Shown here: in pieces, positions 22,501-28,900 of the stretch
How positions within the stretch are numbered: position 1 is the stretch's first letter
Layout of the letters: each line of letters opens with the position of its first letter
NCBI GenBank assembly: GCA_023213315.1
Contig: JAKCPI010015324.1
Span: forward strand, 23,577-87,576
DNA length: 64,000 nt
Direction: 5' to 3'
Origin: Euborellia annulipes
Taxonomy: Eukaryota > Arthropoda > Insecta > Dermaptera > Anisolabididae
Translations under genes and position numbers: made by a program
Notes under the pieces: generated by a model
The model's input: the letters and a program-made list of their open reading frames with translations, nothing else
What the model was told of the DNA's origin: nothing
Databases searched by the model: none

Positions 22501-24874
22501 TTGGAAAAATCTGAAATACTACATCAGTAAAGTGTGCTTCAAAAAACATTTTTTAGGACAAAATGAGAATATATATTTTAAAGAAGATCTAAAAAATAAT
22601 TGATTTTTGAATTTTAATCGTTAGAGCCAATTTTGAGAAAAAATGAAAAAGTTCTTCAGTAAAGTCTACTTCAAACAAATTTCACGAAAAAATGCTGATA
22701 TACTTTTTAAAGAGCATGTAAAAAATAATTGATTTTTGAATTTTAATCAAAATTGTTAGAGCCGATTTTGAGAAATTCGAAAAAACGGAAAAAGTACTTC
22801 AGTAAAGTACTAGTACTTTTTGGCTGATTTTGTTTAAAAGCTTATTTTCACGAGTTCGGGGGATGCCTAACATAAATTTAAAATTTCAAACTCGTAGCTC
22901 AATTCCTTCAGGCTTAAAATAGTTACACACTGACACACAGACCAATTTGCGGGCCCCCTTTTTTTGGACTCATCAAAATCTCGACATCGAATTTTTGACA
23001 TGATCACAATACTTTATATATATAGGCCTATATATATACATATTGTATATAGGTAAGAGAAAGTAATAGGCTATGTATTTTGTTTTGATTCATCGGATTA
23101 CACCTCCTTCAAAATAAATAACGTGTATTACTCACACTATCAACGATAAATAGTTGACATAGAAAAAGTAAAGAAAGGGTTATCTCAGTATCTACTTGTT
23201 TAAATAATAGGAAAATAATAAATTACAAAATCAACATATTTAATCACAGCCATTTCCACGGATTCAAAATGGAACATTTATATTACGGAAGAATATATGT
23301 CAGTTAGTATGTGTCACTTTTTGTTATGCTCTTATTTCCTGACTTGGAATTTTTTTTATTATTTATTAGCCCTATATTAAATTTTACCGAGGATCAGATG
23401 AACGATTACGACAGAGAGTTTTTGTTAATTTTATATTTAAAATTCACCCAGATAATAGTCTATTGTTTAGATGCCTAAAGGCTTAACAGATGCAAAGTCT
23501 TGTTTTAATTGAATTCCCTTTGATATTGCTAACATCCTCCAGGGCCAGGAGTTCAAACCTCAAACCTCCCTCGGCGAAATTAAAAAAAAAAAATCACAAC
23601 CCTATTATAATTAGAATAAAATTTCAATTAAAAACAAGATTAATGAATTAAAAAAAGAACATAATAATTACGAAAAAAATAAAATCTCTTGTTTCTTTTA
23701 AAAAATAATGATAACGTCAATATTCATTTTTAACGATATCTAGGACGATTTAACATGTGATTATTTGTTTGAAAAATTTTTAAGGGATTCAAATCTAGAA
23801 TCCTATTAAAGCTTTGCATCTTTTTTTATTTTGTAAAAACAATAAAATAATCACATTTAGAAATCGCATCGGGATTTTTAACTTTGTCACTCACTGTATA
23901 AAAGAAGTTTGAATACCGACCAGTCTGAGGTTCAAAAATATTAGTATTTAAAAAAGAGAATGAATTGGATATATAAATAAATAAAAATCCTATTCAGATT
24001 ATTTCTTATAAATCTATCAACGAAGTGCAATTCAATAAATAAATACTAATAACTAGAAATGAATCTTGAACTTTAGTACATTAAATAATTTTTTTTAAGG
24101 AAGTTTACTTTTGTAAACATGATTAAATTCACATTCAAATAATAATTTTTATTAACGTTCAGTCATGTAATAAAAACTCGTTTTTTCAAAATAAGTTTTT
24201 AAACCTGAAAGGGAGAATTTTTTTTTTTTTTTTTTAATGTGAGATTGACATCCTTTGGGCTATCACTTGTGATTAGATTGTGGAATGTAATGAAAAAACA
24301 TCAATCGCCGCAAGCTATTTTTTTTTATTCAAATATTTTCTCCGGCTGCAGTTCTTATGCAATGCAAACAAGTTTTTTTTGCATTCTAATCCATAAATTA
24401 CGATTAAAACAGGTGCGGATTGTAATTTGACAGTTTGAGGGTTGTTCGATTGTTTGTCAAAAAAAAAAATTTTATTTTAGTGATTTTTTGAAGTAAGTAA
24501 TTAAAAGAAAATAAAAAATGTGAGTAGAATTTGGAAGTGTTAATTTATTAAAGTGTATTTAATTTCATTGGCAAAAAAAAAGGGATGTAGAAGTGAGTGA
24601 GTGGGCTGGTCGATCCGAGGTGGTTGACCGATGGGGTGGAAACGAACAAACCGAGGATGGGGATTGAATTTAGAAGAAAATTAACGGTGATTGGGGCTAT
24701 CGGTGACATTTGATAAGATATAATAAGGGTGGTGGATGAACGTCAAGGGGTCGGCGATGATCATCTATCTCCTACCTGTACGGCGCTCTCGCGGACCACC
24801 TGCGACACCGTCTCGCGTAATTGTGCCGCAACGCCTGGTTTGCTTAACGCCCGGCTGAATTTCCTCTCGGACAT
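765..24874 (-). CDS. DOCK9/10/11-like (Zir): DOCK-D (zizimin) family guanine nucleotide exchange factor, N-terminal 273 residues, partial gene
   Basis: Six minus-strand exons join in frame: 24874-24776, 4242-4126, 2727-2555, 1470-1401, 1326-1195 and 992-765. All five introns are GT..AG and the phases match. The protein opens with RKFSRALSKPG and then EPLDYE and LLLFPTDD, the conserved DOCK-D N-terminus. TYSTNWHVIHYKY and an acidic stretch follow, then a PH domain from about residue 165 to 269 with KQGWLLKG, AFELRMS and the invariant C-helix Trp262. Family members activate Cdc42 and/or Rac through DHR1 and DHR2 regions, which would lie past the left edge. The PH domain is expected to mediate phosphoinositide membrane binding. 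Which of the three vertebrate paralogues it matches cannot be settled from the N-terminus. Intron 1 is about 20.5 kb; the others are 68-1398 bp. Confidence 0.93.
1195..1326 (-). CDS. DOCK9/10/11-like (Zir): DOCK exon 5: first half of PH domain
   Basis: This exon has 44 codons (residues 154-197) and starts and ends in phase 0. The acceptor is TTTTTTGATAG and the donor CAG/GTGAAA. It encodes ADGVAKQGWLLKG and then SKAFKRRWCSLRQQ. That is the beta1-beta2 part of a PH domain, where the basic residues usually contact phosphoinositide head groups. The unrelated plus-strand open frame here is antisense shadow. Confidence 0.92.
1401..1470 (-). CDS. DOCK9/10/11-like (Zir): DOCK exon 4: acidic linker before PH domain
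   Basis: This is a small 70-nt exon (acceptor TTTTTTAG, donor GTATTA). Its first base completes Lys130, split with exon 3; 23 codons follow, for LPKAEEQVEEIYEADMEADQ and then SDE. The acidic, valine-containing linker sits where DOCK9-group proteins carry an acidic stretch before the PH domain. The low-complexity sequence alone would not identify it; frame and phase continuity with both neighbours do. Confidence 0.85.
2555..2727 (-). CDS. DOCK9/10/11-like (Zir): DOCK exon 3: conserved N-terminal DOCK-D region
   Basis: The exon is 173 nt (57 codons plus 2 nt). The acceptor is AACGAACAG and the donor AAA/GTGAGT. It encodes residues 73-129, including RKHRTLSPAVPPD, LLTQDCLQTYSTNWHVIHYK and YSGSYLELP. 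These line up with the N-terminal block of DOCK9/10/11, including the Trp-His and YSG motifs before the PH domain. The open frame continues upstream into the intron, but the acceptor and the phase from exon 2 fix the start at 2727. Confidence 0.92.
3252..3529. mobile_element. Palindromic element with hammerhead-like core (Penelope-type)
   Basis: Arms at 3252-3299 and 3484-3529 are near-perfect inverse complements (TGGAGTTATCAGCC against GGCTGATATCTCCA). Between them lie four copies of a 20-bp repeat (unit GTAATTTTGTTTATTTCATT, 3335-3412). After those comes CTGAAGA (3442-3448), a GGCC/GGCC hairpin, GAAAC and GTC (to 3476). Sequence on either side of this core (CCCAATAA and TTATTATGGG) can pair as a stem. 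It lies in DOCK intron 2. Confidence 0.7.
3442..3476 (+). ncRNA. Hammerhead-ribozyme-like motif 1
   Basis: The core reads CTGAAGA, one extra T, hairpin stem GGCC..GGCC, then GAAAC GTC. CUGANGA and GAAA are the two invariant core strands of a hammerhead, and GUC is the commonest cleavage triplet. Flanking bases can form stem I. Stem III would have no loop, so a monomer cannot close it; pairing of the self-complementary ACGU between two copies could. Activity is unproven. Confidence 0.45.
4126..4242 (-). CDS. DOCK9/10/11-like (Zir): DOCK exon 2: EPLDYE / LLLFPTDD block
   Basis: This exon has 39 codons (residues 34-72) in phase 0 at both ends. The acceptor is GTACTTTTTCAG and the donor TCG/GTTAGT. 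It encodes NKTRLVEPLDYETYLLKNKT, then ALQNDPQKELLLFPTDDVS. The EPLDYE and FPTDD signatures are diagnostic of the DOCK-D N-terminus. It is separated from exon 1 by a very large repeat-filled intron. Confidence 0.93.
4363..4434. repeat. 72-bp snap-back hairpin beside DOCK exon 2
   Basis: Arms CACCTCAGTACAAAATAAAA.. and ..TTTTATTTTGTACTGAGGTG are complementary over about 32 bp, apart from one or two positions, with a loop of a few bases. It starts 121 bp upstream (in DOCK sense) of the exon 2 acceptor. It probably derives from a foldback element; a role in splicing is only a possibility. Confidence 0.8.
4801..5467 (-). mobile_element. Hairpin-ended repeat (HER), near full length
   Basis: On the minus strand it begins ACTTTCTCTTACC plus an AT-rich inverted repeat and ends in a long hairpin (4801-4895) bounded by TGGTGTGAC. 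Landmark inner motifs are AAAATTCGATGTCGAGATTT, a C(A)CCC microsatellite (5278-5330) and AAAGTACTAGTACTTTACTG. There is no coding capacity. A second copy in the opposite orientation begins 33 bp to the right. Confidence 0.75.
5501..6403 (+). mobile_element. Hairpin-ended repeat (HER) interrupted by a hAT MITE
   Basis: The left end is TTTTACTTTCTCTTGCC with an AT inverted repeat. The right end is a degraded AGATAAGAGAAAATTGTGTGC ..CACACCAGAT. A 268-bp hAT MITE sits inside at 5680-5947. The repeated inner block (6060-6180 and 6190-6300, around AATTAACTATTTTTTAGATG) is present twice. Confidence 0.7.
5680..5947. mobile_element. hAT MITE with perfect 8-bp target duplication
   Basis: Termini are CAGCGTTTTCCAAACTGTGG and ..AAGTTTGGAAACCACTG (imperfect inverted repeats). 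Both sides are flanked by ATTTAAAG (5672-5679 and 5948-5955). The interior contains GGCGCGCCTCCCTAGGGAGG palindromes and no reading frame. It is related to copies at 11518 and 13664. It interrupts a HER copy, so it inserted later. Confidence 0.92.
7535..7798. mobile_element. Small MITE, CTATTCTCTAAAAA family
   Basis: The termini are CTATTCTCTAAAAATAGG and ..TGTTTACAGAATAG. The same 264-300 bp sequence occurs inverted at 15028-15327. Inner landmarks are ATGGGTGTTAAAAA and AAGTAAGGTTATGATTTTGA (or complement). It is non-coding. Confidence 0.75.
8010..8300. repeat. ~69-bp tandem repeat
   Basis: Three to four copies of a unit containing CCTGCCAGGAGAATTAGAAG and TTGAAAGCCTGGCTTGAGCC. The units are derived from the terminal sequence of the enclosing transposon (AACGCCTGG, TTTGAACC). 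Both strands stay open across it only because of the periodicity. Confidence 0.8.
9205..9311 (-). mobile_element. Hairpin-ended repeat, 5'-end fragment
   Basis: On the minus strand this is the ACTTTCTCTTAC.. AT-rich inverted repeat, then TACTTTCTC.., CATGTCAAAAATTCGATGTC and the 'CGTTTT' end. It matches the first ~105 bp of the copy at 52940. Confidence 0.75.
9340..9540. mobile_element. Palindromic element with hammerhead-like core
   Basis: The arms (about 9341-9425 and 9446-9539) are complementary over some 85-90 bp. They include GCAAAGAGGTATGCTTG and AAAACACTCTAAAAGTTATT in inverse. At the centre, minus strand, CTGATGA lies at 9434-9440 and CGAAAT follows 22 bases on. The core is worn compared with the copies at 3442 and 31494. 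It lies in sense orientation within DOCK intron 1. Confidence 0.6.
10200..10366 (-). repeat. tRNA-derived SINE (family T2)
   Basis: On the minus strand it starts CCGGGACTTGGTGTAGTGGTTAGC. A B-box-like GGGTCGCGAGTTCGCATCC, the palindrome AATTTATTTCAATTGG..CCAATTGAAATAAATAG and the tail GGAGTCTAAATGGCCTTCGATGCC follow. The tail matches the other T2 copies at 27383, 27893 and 41433. Confidence 0.75.
10462..11512. mobile_element. PIF/Harbinger-type MITE, 1.05 kb
   Basis: Terminal inverted repeats AGGTGCGATCACACCGG and CCGGTGTGACCGCACCT are flanked by TAA (10459-10461 and 11513-11515). A 3-bp TWA duplication with this terminus is typical of the Harbinger superfamily. The interior has TCCGTTTCGGCAGC-like GC-rich blocks near both ends, long T and G homopolymers (10490-10670) and no transposase. 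Confidence 0.82.
11518..11942. mobile_element. hAT MITE (copy 2) carrying an inserted SINE
   Basis: Termini CAGCGTTTTCCAAACTGTGA and ..AAGTTTGGAAACCACTG as in the 5680 copy. Flanks are CCTTAAAT (left) and GCCTAAAG (right), similar but not identical; both fit the nnnTAnnn target form. The left duplicate overlaps the last bases of the Harbinger MITE. A truncated T1 SINE sits at 11740-11812, bounded by ATATTTTTTA on both sides. Confidence 0.85.
11740..11812 (+). repeat. Truncated tRNA-derived SINE (T1) inside a hAT MITE
   Basis: It begins CCCTCGGGGCTTGGTGTAGGGG TTAGCGTGCTA and jumps, by internal deletion, to the GTGTGAGTGTTTTTT tail. Comparison with the uninterrupted hAT copy at 13664 shows that ATATTTTTTA is duplicated on both sides, which marks the insertion. 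Confidence 0.75.
12098..12260 (+). repeat. T1 SINE, 3' portion
   Basis: AAATGGCTTAAATAAAAATG, GCCTGAACCCC, AATAACGGTTATCATAAAAA, GGCCCAAGTGGTCGAAAAGAC and the GTGTGAGTGTT tail with poly-A match the last ~150 bp of the 31897 copy. The tRNA-like head is missing. Confidence 0.75.
12938..13113 (-). repeat. T1 SINE, internally deleted
   Basis: On the minus strand CCCTCAGGCTTGGTG is joined directly to TTTGGATACCAAATGGCTTAAA. It then runs through GAACGGTTATCG-like sequence, GGCCTGAGTTGCCGAAAACAC and GTGTGAGTATGAATGAG to the A-rich tail. The A/B-box region has been lost. Confidence 0.7.
13664..13901. mobile_element. hAT MITE (copy 3)
   Basis: Termini CAGCATTTTCCAAACTGTGA and GGAAACCACTG, 238 bp, with a poly-G run at 13830-13842. 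Flanking octamers CCTTATAC and CTCTAAAT are diverged duplicates of the nnnTAnnn type. This is the best uninterrupted reference for the insert in copy 2. Confidence 0.8.
14514..14929 (-). mobile_element. Hairpin-ended repeat, 3' two-thirds
   Basis: The hairpin end (AAAAATCTGGTGTGACTCGC ... CTTGTCACACCAGATTTTT, 14514-14590) is followed by TGTGTCGATATGTATTTAG, the CAGTA..GTACATTTGAATTC block and AAAGTACTAGAACTTTTTGG. The copy stops at a GAA-tail SINE beginning at 14930. Confidence 0.75.
14930..15020 (+). repeat. GAA-tail SINE (S1), 5' part only
   Basis: GCTCAGGGGCCCACATCTTG, GTACGTGGATGGCGACCACG and GAGCTGCCCGAGCTGGGAC match the full copies at 16441 and 44904. It is cut off about 90 bp in by the CTATTC-family MITE at 15028. 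Confidence 0.8.
15028..15327. mobile_element. Small MITE, CTATTCTCTAAAAA family (intact copy)
   Basis: 300 bp from CTATTCTGTAAAC to CTGTTTTTAGAGAATAG. It is an inverted counterpart of 7535-7798 across its whole length. It carries AAAATGGCGTCCTTAACC and ATGTTAACGTCCCTGTTAAA and has no reading frame. Confidence 0.75.
16441..16683 (+). repeat. GAA-tail SINE (S1), full length with target-site duplication
   Basis: This 243-bp copy runs from GCTCAGGGGCCCACATC to a (GAA)n tail. It is flanked by GAAGAATTTTTAAAAT at 16425-16440 and again at 16684-16699. Landmarks are CAACAGGCGTCAGACCGTGC, GACGGGCCGGCC and CCCACCGCGGGATTAAGGCG. No B-box consensus is evident, so the Pol III parent RNA is not obvious. 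Open frames across it are by-products of its GC content. Confidence 0.9.
17888..18229 (+). pseudogene. LINE ORF2 C-terminal tail (orphan fragment)
   Basis: An open frame of about 115 codons carries SLDHIRSVALFLFYMYYHGQ, AELKSIIPPNATYTRNTRE, SRDWNTLPASIFP and LQAFKSNLNRHL, then a stop. This motif series (R..AL.LFY..YHG, W..LP, FK..L...L) is the usual C-terminus of the reverse-transcriptase ORF of Jockey/CR1-like LINEs. The stop at 18224-18226 matches the normal end, and 3'-UTR-like sequence follows. Polymerase and endonuclease domains are missing, so this is a 5'-truncated copy. Confidence 0.82.
19168..19317. mobile_element. Palindromic element with two hammerhead-like cores
   Basis: Arms 19168-19222 and 19262-19317 are inverse copies (GCATTGGGATTTAACAGTTT against AAACTGTTAAATTCCAATGC). 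The plus strand has CTGACGA at 19270-19276, a GATC..GATC hairpin and GAAAC at 19295-19299. The minus strand has CTGATGA (19209-19215) and GAAAC (19187-19191). Both fit the CUGANGA..GAAA core pattern. Confidence 0.65.
19868..19985 (-). repeat. T1-type SINE remnant
   Basis: On the minus strand it has a GGGTGCGGCTTCGGATCCCAGGCAGTC B-box region and then the ATTTAAATCATTTGGATACCAAATGG segment. It is diverged, with no tail. Confidence 0.45.
20249..20857 (+). mobile_element. Hairpin-ended repeat, near full length
   Basis: The left end is TTTTTACTTTCTCTTACC with an AT-rich inverted repeat (20253-20296). Inner landmarks are AAAATTCGATGTCGAGATTT, ATGAAGGAATTGAGC and AAAGTACTAGTACTTTACTG. The right hairpin (20768-20855) runs from AATCTGGTGTGACAAGCAC to GTCACACCAGATT, with GATTACCGAAGGTAAGAGA at its tip. 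Confidence 0.85.
22241..23065 (-). mobile_element. Hairpin-ended repeat with internal block multiplied
   Basis: The hairpin end lies at 22246-22338 and the AT inverted-repeat end at 23010-23065. The AATAATTGATTTTTGAATTTTAA block, with its 'GTAAAGT' flank, occurs at least twice (about 22520-22670 and 22670-22810). That explains the extra length over the 20249 copy. Confidence 0.75.
24776..24874 (-). CDS. DOCK9/10/11-like (Zir): DOCK exon 1: initiator Met and RALSKPG motif
   Basis: This exon has 33 codons from ATG to CAG, with donor GTAGGA. It encodes MSERKFSRALSKPGVAAQL and then RETVSQVVRESAVQ. The start is secure because DOCK-D proteins begin a few residues before this RKF(T/S)..LSKPG block, and because the ATG sits in an AAAATGT context. 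The frame stays open upstream through the CpG-rich leader, which gives the longer shadow frames seen on both strands here. Confidence 0.93.
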
Positions 24875-25325
24875 TTTAAGACGTACAGATGATGTTCGAA
24901 CACCTCGACGACATCGTCCAGAGGGACACACCAAGCCACGGGTTGGCACTCGGGGCCATGACAGAGGACAAACGGAACGGCGCGGGTGCGCGGCGGCTTT
25001 TGCCAACCTTCGCACATCGAATCCCCTAAACCAAATACAAACCGCATTTTTTTAAAAAAATAATTTTGTCCTGTAAAAAGTATTTAAGATAAAAATTTTT
25101 TAATCATATAATTTGTACTAATCGATATTTGAAAGTTAAAGTCGAACAGGACTAAAAAACTTTCACGCTTCAGTTTTTTGTTTGTTTGTTTGTTTTTTTA
25201 CTAATTTAGGAGAAAGTAGTATTAAAAAAAAAAATTTTTTTCTCTAATAATTAAGAAATTTAAATTAATTAACAAAATTAAATCTTAGGAGAGAATTTTT
25301 GATTGCATACAAATAAAATTTTTTG

Positions 25326-25437
25326 TCCCCGAGCAATTAGCATGTGGAACGTCCCCAGGTAGCCATCGGTAAAAAAAAATTAGGTAAATAAAAAAATAAC
25401 CCCTAAATGGCCTCTGTAGCCGAAAAGGGTTTAAAAA
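25326..25437 (+). repeat. SINE remnant (family T3)
   Basis: ATGTGGAACGTCCCCAGGTAGCCATCGGTA and ACCCCTAAATGGCCTCTGTAGCCGAAAAGGG match the copy at 29930-30070. It lies in the middle of the DOCK-PPM1L intergenic region. Confidence 0.6.
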
Positions 25438-25846
25438 ATAAAAATAAAATTTTTTCAAGTATTCAAATAAATACAAAAAAAAATAAATAATTATATAAAA
25501 CGTTTTGCTCTCCAAGATCAATTAAAGTGAAACGAAATTTCTAACAGGAAATCAAATAATTCAAAAGAAAAAAATTGTTCATTAATAAGCTTATAAATAA
25601 AACTAATTTCTATTAGTGAAAAGAAATAGAAAAAAAATGATTAAAAAAAAAATATTTAAATAAAAATAGAGTGTATTAATAAATTATCGAATTTGTAATT
25701 TAAAAAAAAAAAAATTCTGAATTAAAGAGTTACTTGAAATTTGTGAACTTGGCGCGTTGGGCTGGATGTAGTGTTTTTACATAGCCACGGTTGGCAACAC
25801 GGACCCCATCCATATCCCGTGTATTGCTGGCGCAAAAACAGTTAAG

Positions 25847-25999
25847 ATGGAGGACGAGCTGGAGGATCGGGTGTTCTACCAGACATACGCTGCACACGCC
25901 AAACTGGTTTCACGATTTGCTTTACGTTTGTACCTGCCACGGCCTGAGCTCCTGCTCGCCGCCGTCGCCATCTTTGCTATCTGCGTGCTCTACCTGCAG
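25847..25999 (+). CDS. PPM1L: PPM1L exon 1: cytosolic N-tail and membrane anchor
   Basis: This exon has 51 codons from ATG (context AAGATGG, a good Kozak match) to CTGCAG/GTGAGT. It encodes [19 protein letters not shown], then a basic segment and [20 protein letters not shown]. The 'LRPE' plus hydrophobic run parallels the anchor of vertebrate PPM1L. An upstream ATG at 25791 is in another frame and was rejected as the start. Confidence 0.9.
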
Positions 26000-28900
26000 G
26001 TGAGTGGGACGACGACAACGTCCAACGACGATGACCATCTCCTCACTTCTCATGATCGGTCTACGTTGACCTGACCCTATCATAACAACAACAACAACAA
26101 CACTATCCTCACTCTCGCTCACTAACGAAGGTCACTCTCTCGAAACAACCTACTAACCAACTAAAATCAATAATAAACAAGACACCGTACTCCTACTACT
26201 TTTTGGAACATAATGCTGTGTTTGGACCAGCAGCTGTCCCCCCTCCAAGGGTCCAGGTCAAAAAAATCAGCCCTTTGTATGCATTCTCAAACCCCAAGGG
26301 ACAACCTTCTATTTTCAAATAAAACACTCATCTGCAGTATGAGAAACAACTTAAAATTATATAATTCTAAGAAATTTTGTATTATTATATAATTTTAGCT
26401 ATTCATCATTTTTCTCATTATGTGTGAAAATATTTAATCATATTTATTTTTATTATTCAGGCATTAATAGCGTTAATCTTTTTTTTTTTCTATGATAAAT
26501 TCAATGACTCCCATTGAATTATGGAATAGATTTATTATAAATGGTGTAGATAAGGGTGTCATAAGGTTTTTGGGAGGCGAAAGGGGCGCGGGCAGATGGA
26601 TTGCCCTTCCCGGGCGTCTCCGTCGCCCTGGCGATATCGATCCGTGTAAAGTTCCGACGCCATGAGGAAACCCTCCAGGTTGTTCGACTTCCTCGTCTGT
26701 CTGGTAGGTTGCTAGGTCTAGGTCGTAGATCATCTTCCCACATCCGTTCTTAGTGGATTGGGAATCAATTACAAAATATTCTCCATTTCAATGTGATTGT
26801 CCATCGATATAATTAAAAAAAAAAATATTTTTCCTTTTTTTTTTTTACTCTGATTAGTGATCAGAAAATTTCAATGTTGATTAGAAGATTTATTATTTTT
26901 GAAGTTTTTCCTAGCAACAAAAATACAATAGAGGCTAGCTAGGCTTTTAAAAGAGAAGTATTTCTGAAGATGGCCTGACCTAAGGACGAAACGTCACCCT
27001 GTAAAATAAATAGAAAAACAATCCATATATTGATTTATTTATAGATCTATATAATAATTATATATTAACAGCTATATGAAGATCCAAACATAAAATATAT
27101 AATAATAATTTTGTGTCGTAGATTAGACTTATAGGTTTTATAATTCTAATAAATTCAAACTCGATTGATTATTTTTTTTTTTTTTTGCTATCTAGACATT
27201 CAATTTAAATCACAAATTCCAATTAAAGATAATTAAATTTTTTTTATCGCATTTATATCTATATACAAGCTGGAACACTAGCCAGACATGATATGGAAGC
27301 GTGATAACTATTTTTTAATATATTATAAAAAATAGGCTTCTTTTTACTACTCATTTTTCCATTCAATATTCAGATTATCTTTAGTAACTGAGGTTCCGGA
27401 TTCACTTCCTGTCCCAAGCTTGAAATCTACCAATCATTTGAAATAAATAGAGATGGGGGTCTATACGGCCTTAGATGCCGAAAAAGACCTTAAAACAAAT
27501 AAATAATAATTTAAAACTCGCTCAGGGGCCCACATCTTGTGGGTACGTGGATGGCGACCACGAGCTACCCGAGCTGGGACAGGCAGTCCCTTCAGTTCTT
27601 TGTATATCTGTCTCTTCCTTCCTCTTTTCAATCAGACCGTGCGACGGGCCGGTATGTCCTATTTCTTCCGGTCGCAACAACGAATGATAGGGCTGGAGGG
27701 AGAAAGTTAGGTCCGCCGACCCCGCAATAGGGCGAGGACAGAAGAAGAATATTAATAGTTAGTTTAAAATATTATTTTATTAAGAAAAAATTAATTAATG
27801 AATTAAATTCGAGTCTGTACCCATGAGAGAAATCATCCTCTCAAAAAAATAAAAATTTGAAGGGAGAAATATAATAGGCCTATTAAAGTTTTTTTTTAAG
27901 GTCTTTTTTGGCATCTAAGGCCATTTAGACCCCTCCCTATTTATTTCTAATGATTTGTAGTCAAATCAAATGAAATAAATTTTTCTCGCCTGGGACGGGA
28001 GGCGAACCCGGGACCCCGGCGCGAGAAGATAGTGTCTTCTCCCTGAGCCACGGGTCAAGGGCAATATTAAAATTTTAAACGCAGTTTTTTTTTTTTAATT
28101 CGTTTAAGGACTTTTTTTTGACATCGGAGGCCATTTCGACTCCGTCCCTATTTATTTCAATTGATGGTATCCAATCCAATTGAAATAAATTTTGTCGTCT
28201 GGGACGTTCTGATGTACTTTGCTCAATTATTTGTGGTTGTTCCGATTGTTGAATTAAAGGAAGTTAGTGAAACTGATGGAGAATTAATTAAATTGAAAGA
28301 GGCTATCAGGTCTGGGTAATGGAATAGGGAATTTAAAAATTATGAATATATCAAAGAAGCATTATCTATAATAGGTTCACTTATTTTGAGAGGAATTAGA
28401 ATTTTTATTCCACGGAGATTGAGGAAAAATAGGGTATCCTGGGATTGTTCAAAATGCAACTTTCTCTTACCTTCAGTAATCGAAAGTTGTGTTCTGTGCT
28501 TGTCTCACCAGATTTTTTGTGTCGACATGTATTTAGTTTCCGACAGTAGGGTACAATTGAATTCAAGATGTAAAATTTATAAGTATGGGAAAATATTTAT
28601 ATTTTGTTACCATGGCAACCATTTCTCCTATCTTTTCTATGGAGTACAAGAGTAAAGTGGTCTTCAGAAGATTTCAATGACAAAATGAGAATATACATTT
28701 TAAAGAGAATCTAAAAAATAATTGATTTTTGAATTAAAAAAATTTAGAGAAAATCGAAAAAACTGAAAAAGTGCATCAGTAAAGTACTAGTGCTCTTTGG
28801 TCGATTTTGTTCAAAAGCTTCGTGTCACGTCCCAGGGGGGGGGGTGCCTAACTTAAATATACAATTTCAACCTCCTAGCTCTTTTTGTTCTTGAGATATT

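Larger units (their letters stand above)
4243..24775 (-). other. DOCK intron 1, about 20.5 kb, repeat-filled
   Basis: I find no conserved host exon in this stretch on either strand. It holds the itemised repeats: hairpin-ended repeats, three hAT MITEs, a Harbinger MITE, a nested composite transposon, SINE fragments, palindromes and a LINE tail. Between them, 6410-7230, 10990-11400, 15350-16240, 18300-19140, 20870-22160 and 23070-24720 are simply AT-rich, with poly-A/T runs and nothing I can name. Confidence 0.8.
24729..25846. promoter_or_regulatory. Putative bidirectional promoter region between DOCK and PPM1L
   Basis: The start codons face away from each other at 24874 (minus) and 25847 (plus), 972 bp apart. 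GC and CpG content rise on both sides: 24875-25030 would be the DOCK 5' UTR, and 25750-25846 the PPM1L 5' UTR (GGCGCGTTGGGC, GCCACGGTTGGC). The middle (25060-25740) is AT-rich and holds a SINE remnant. I see no convincing TATA box. Promoter activity is inferred from geometry and composition only. Confidence 0.5.

Noticed and set aside
24729..25055. Plus-strand 108-codon frame between the two genes
   Set aside because: It is the antisense of DOCK exon 1 and its CpG-rich leader; the minus strand carries the conserved RALSKPG protein.
25922..26122. Minus-strand 66-codon frame over PPM1L exon 1
   Set aside because: Antisense shadow of the anchor-coding exon plus a CAACAA microsatellite.
26560..26745. 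Extra PPM1L exon
   Set aside because: Read from a plausible acceptor in the PPM1L phase it reaches TAA, and exon 1 joins exon 2 in phase 0 without it.
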